From NCBI GenBank assembly GCA_964030785.1, contig OZ034968.1, positions 72,527,427 through 72,591,426 on the forward strand: a stretch of DNA of 64,000 nucleotides. Reading direction: 5' to 3'. This document shows, one piece after another, positions 60,217-64,000 of the stretch; position 1 is the stretch's first letter, and every line of letters begins with the position of its first letter. The position numbers and the translations under genes are program-made. Source of the stretch: Siderastrea siderea. Its lineage: Eukaryota; Cnidaria; Anthozoa; Scleractinia; Rhizangiidae. The notes below the pieces were generated by a model. It had not been told where the DNA came from. It did not search any database and saw only the letters and a list, made by a program, of their open reading frames with translations.

Positions 60217-62674
60217 ATTCTCACATAGTTGTTGTCCTGTCATTAAGTTTTCAAAAAGCTGACTCCACAAAGTACAATGAGTAGAAAAATTGCAGCTCTT
60301 GACTTTAACTTATAATTTCCTATATTATGATAAACCTTTCTATGGAAAGCTGCATTCATGTTTTACCCAGTGTTTGATGACATTGTCTTTTAACCTTGTT
60401 CAAAAATGCCCTCAGGATATTGCTTGCAAATGCAGGGGTTGCTTTTTTTTTTAAAGATATTTGCCTTAGTGACAGTTGATTTTGCAACTTTTCATTTTAA
60501 AATGTCTCCAGTTACTCTTTAAGAGACACCAATGGCAAACTCGCTATTCCTCTACCCCATACAAACCTTATGAAAAATAGTTTCAGTTACTCTAGAGCAT
60601 TTCTTTGGAATAGCCTTCATGTTGAGCTGCGACAGGTGAAGTTCAACTCTCTTGGGGCCTTCAGGGCTGGCTGCAAGTAATATTCTTCTGAAGATCTCTC
60701 TGCATGGAACTTATGTAAAGTAGGCTCGTAGTCTAATTAGGTTTTGTCATAATGTTAATGTATTGTAGCAGTTTTTGTATAGAAATAGTGTTTTTAAGTC
60801 CTGATGAGTTGACCGTGGTTAAACAAAGTTATCCATTCATTCTTAATTTCAATCAATAAAGAGACTGTTCACTTTTTATAGGGTAGGGGCAAGTGGATTT
60901 TTTTAGGGGAGAGGGGGATGTAAAACAAAAGGGACACCTGAAAAAAAGAGTGCAAATAACGGTTGTTATCCTCATGAGTTTATAATTATGTTAAAAGGAG
61001 AAATGAACTTTCTTTATTTCATGATCATCCAAAACAAATAGACCTCTGAGGGGTCCAAATCAATTTTTGGTCCATAAAACTTCATTCCCCCCCCCCCCCC
61101 CCCACTCCCAACTGGTCTCACTTGCTCTAGGTTTTCATTTTAGCAGATTGAGAGTTTAACTAAATGGAAGACCATGGCAGCTGCAAAAAAGTCTGGGTAC
61201 AATACCTTCACAAAAATCATTTTAATTCCTTTGTCATATCAGCTTCTTATTTTTGCCTTAGCTATGTGTTTCATTTTTTAATGTCAGAAATATTTTTAAC
61301 CCAAAAAGTGGTTTTTGAGGCAGATGCCATTTTTTACCTCCCTCTTGTAAATGAATTTGTCTTTCTTCCCGTTTCAAACACAAATAAATTATCTTCCAAT
61401 GTGACAAACATTACACATTTTCATTGAAGTTCAACTTACTTTATTGATAAACAGTACTTGCTCTTGCATTGAAGTCTGTTATGATAATGAAGAACAACAA
61501 CAGGAAGGCAAAACTTTTGCCTGCTTATCATAACTTTTCAATTTACCGTCGCCCATTTCTCAGATTTGCAATCCCTTGCTGTGATTTTCTTCACGATGAA
61601 TTATTGAATGGCCATAGTGTTTTCTCTCAAAAACTGAGTTTATACCTTCCTCTAGATGTTTAAAGATAATTATGTAACCTGTACACAGATGGCTCCTATT
61701 TCCCTTGCTTCCTTTGAAGCAAGGGAGATGTCTGCACAAAGGCTTAAGATAATGTTGCCGGCATAGGTTAAGTTACCTATCAATAATTTTAGCAGAGTTT
61801 GGACCAAAAAAAACGTCCACAAAGTCCCTGTGACACATTATCTTTAATAAGGGACTAGTAAATTTTAGTAATGTGTACATTTAAGTAATAAAAGCAAGTG
61901 GGAATTAAATAAAACCCAGAGAACCATTAGCTACAATTTACGTACATTTCTGTTTCCAGCACACTGGTTGTACACACAGTGTCAGGTGATGTTAATGTCT
62001 GGGCAACTATTCAAAGATTTTGGTAGGCAAAGGAAAACTTAAAAGTTTAATAAGGATGCAAAATGTGCTGATGAAAGTTCTGTGTCTATGAATTTGTAAG
62101 AAGGACAAAAAAGTAGTCATTCAAGTATTCAAGGACCCGCCACAACGATACTTTCCTAGTAACGTGACGGCCTGTGCCATACTGTTTTTCAAGTGAGCTG
62201 GCAGGATCTGTGTGGGAAAAATAAAATTTATGTCAAAAGTTAACATCAGTAATAACAATCACTGAGATATCAACTTAAGCAGCAACAGTGATATCAACAA
62301 AAATATCACTGTTTCATATTTCTTCTGCAGTTCACATATGAGTATTTCGTATATTCACTCTCATTAATGTACAAAAAACTGTTAAGTATCTCATTTAGCA
62401 GGATAATAAAAACTGAATATTGCAAAGAAACATGCATACGTTTGTGTGACAAAATCGAGTGAAGCACTGTGTCACGCCATTCAAAAGACACAAATATGTC
62501 AACCGACTTTGGCCTTTATTTTGACCAACCACTACATCATTTAAATTTAGTTTGACGTCACCAAACTATTAGGGTAGTCCTTGACACTCATCTCACCAAG
62601 CCGATCCCCATACCACGAAGTAGTTTTTTGGCTATGATAAAAAATACAGTGGCAACCCGATTTTTACGCACAAT
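60217..62674. other. gene-free stretch
   Basis: Contains a C run near 61086 and a 10-bp hairpin CCCTTGCTTC at 61700-61723 that resembles a decayed foldback of the 50630 type. Open frames at 61164-61427 and 61469-61663 show no domain. Confidence 0.4.
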
Positions 62675-62677
62675 TTA

Positions 62678-63603
62678 TGCATGGTTCAATTCTACCTGTT
62701 ACCATGCCCCCCTCCCCCGGGCATACCCCCGGGGATTTGCAATTTTGTTTTCATTTGGCGGTCTATTCCCCACCCCCGGGCACGCAGAAAGAGACAATTC
62801 CCCACCCCCGAGACTCCTCATCGACCACAAATACGTTGTTTTGTGTACAAAGCATAGATTACGATATTGATTTCCGTACCATAGCAAAACCAGACGTTTT
62901 GATAAGCTTAAACGCTTTTCTAGAGTTTCTTGAACGAAGGACACTACATATATAATGTCTATTTTTGAAAAAGAAAACTGAAGAAAAACCTCTAACCGCA
63001 CTGGCATACGGCTAGCGAGTAAAGAAATGGTCTTCGCCACGTGATTTATTCTACATATAGCACATACGCACAAGAGGCCCGTGAACAAAAATTCATGGCA
63101 GCATTTTAAAGGAGTTTTTCTTAGCTTGTTTCATAAGAATGAACACTGGACTGAGACCTCTGTTTAATATAAAGCCGTGCATCCGTTTTCATATAAAGTC
63201 TTTTTAAGTCGTCTTAGTATATACATAAATACGCTGAAGAAATATTTCTTTGTTTGTGACGAACGTCATCCATTCGAGTACGCATCAAAGGCACATTCGT
63301 TTAACAATTTAAAATAGAAGTACCTTCGAATACAGATTTTAATTTTGAGAGATTATTCTTCTCTGACCAATCTGCTGCAAATTCTAGAGATTCTCACTGG
63401 AAATAGGCAGTCTTCTCCGCGCGGTCCGGCGTCAACCGAGAAGTGACGTACTTCACAAGAACAACAAGAAGTTATATTCGATTTGCCCCCCCCCCGGGAC
63501 AAGACGGCTTCAAACAATTCTCCACCCCCGGGACCGAAGGGCTGGACTTGTACCCGGGGTTGCCCGGGGGGGGGGATGGTAACAGGTAAAATTGAACCAT
63601 GCA
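62678..63603. mobile_element. Harbinger-like non-autonomous element, copy 2, TSD TTA
   Basis: Same ends and same order of internal blocks as 46975-47875, in the same orientation, with TTA on both sides (62675-62677 and 63604-63606). It differs by small indels, notably in the CCCC and GGGG tracts and a short insertion near 63200-63300. No transposase. Confidence 0.85.
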
Positions 63604-63606
63604 TTA

Positions 63607-64000
63607 ATTTCACTCGCGAGCCACCGTCATGACAACAAATGCCAAAAAATAATAATTGAAAGGTCCACAAAATTAACATTTGGCACAAAGTAAATTTGAA
63701 CTTAGTACTACTTGGTGAACACTTCACATTAGTGGTTTGTTGTAATTTGTGAGGTGTAGAAGGACTAAAATGTGTGATATCATATAACCAATATTTTGAA
63801 AATGAAGCTCGACCCGCGGAGCTTCGTTCGGCAAGAGAGTATTGGGGGTACACCGTCAATATAAACCAAAATCAGCCAACAGCTAGTAAATGAGTTGACC
63901 CATCCACCAATGATGGGAATTCCCATATCACGAAGGGAAACAAAAGTCTCGGAGGTTTGATGACAAAGTTTAGTTTCAGGTCACAGAAAATCTAAATTTA
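63607..64000. other. window end, nothing recognised
   Basis: No gene or repeat boundary is seen to the end of the window. An open frame on the minus strand (63353-63859) merely reads out of the Harbinger-like element. Confidence 0.45.

Overview
This window reads as metazoan nuclear DNA, most likely from an anthozoan cnidarian such as a stony coral. The evidence is AT-rich sequence, short exons separated by GT-AG introns, a dense mix of small transposons, Penelope-like and Crypton-type elements, and cnidarian-style mosaic extracellular domains. The species call is inference; no marker gene fixes it.

Layout. 1-4.5 kb is repeat-rich non-coding DNA that ends in a perfect 70-bp palindrome with a 9-bp target duplication. 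4.6-5.5 kb holds an intact, intronless TMEM45-family gene. 5.5-9.9 kb shows no gene. 9.9-12.65 kb is a broken Crypton/DUF3504 tyrosine-recombinase gene on the minus strand, interrupted by a 720-bp Harbinger derivative. 12.75-33.06 kb is one large minus-strand gene that I reconstruct from 26 coding exons. Its order is signal peptide, two D8C (uromodulin-type) domains, a block of VWC/fibronectin-I-like repeats, an LDLa repeat, a VWC, further cysteine modules, a second LDLa, a juxtamembrane region, and an adhesion-class seven-helix region. The C-terminal part of TM7 was not found. Splice phases agree from the signal peptide through the last Cys-rich exon, and again through the 7TM exons; only two joins before TM1 are ambiguous. 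A head-to-head pair of broken Penelope-like elements sits in one intron (23.07-25.42 kb).

33-54.8 kb has no convincing host gene. It holds foldback elements, a 988-bp long-TIR element with a 9-bp target duplication, a GC-rich palindromic repeat family, a tRNA-like tandem repeat, a Harbinger-like non-autonomous element and dispersed duplications. 54.87-59.87 kb is a 5,006-bp element with 18-bp TIRs and a 9-bp target duplication; it contains an unrecognised, phase-consistent four-exon gene for 187 residues and a nested 1.28-kb TIR element. 60-64 kb carries a small 8-bp-TSD foldback and a second Harbinger-like copy.

The main biological points are the receptor, which looks like a cell-surface protein combining uromodulin-like D8C domains with an adhesion GPCR, and the 5-kb transposon carrying a spliced gene of unknown function. 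Much of the rest can be assigned to mobile-element classes through visible TIRs and target-site duplications.
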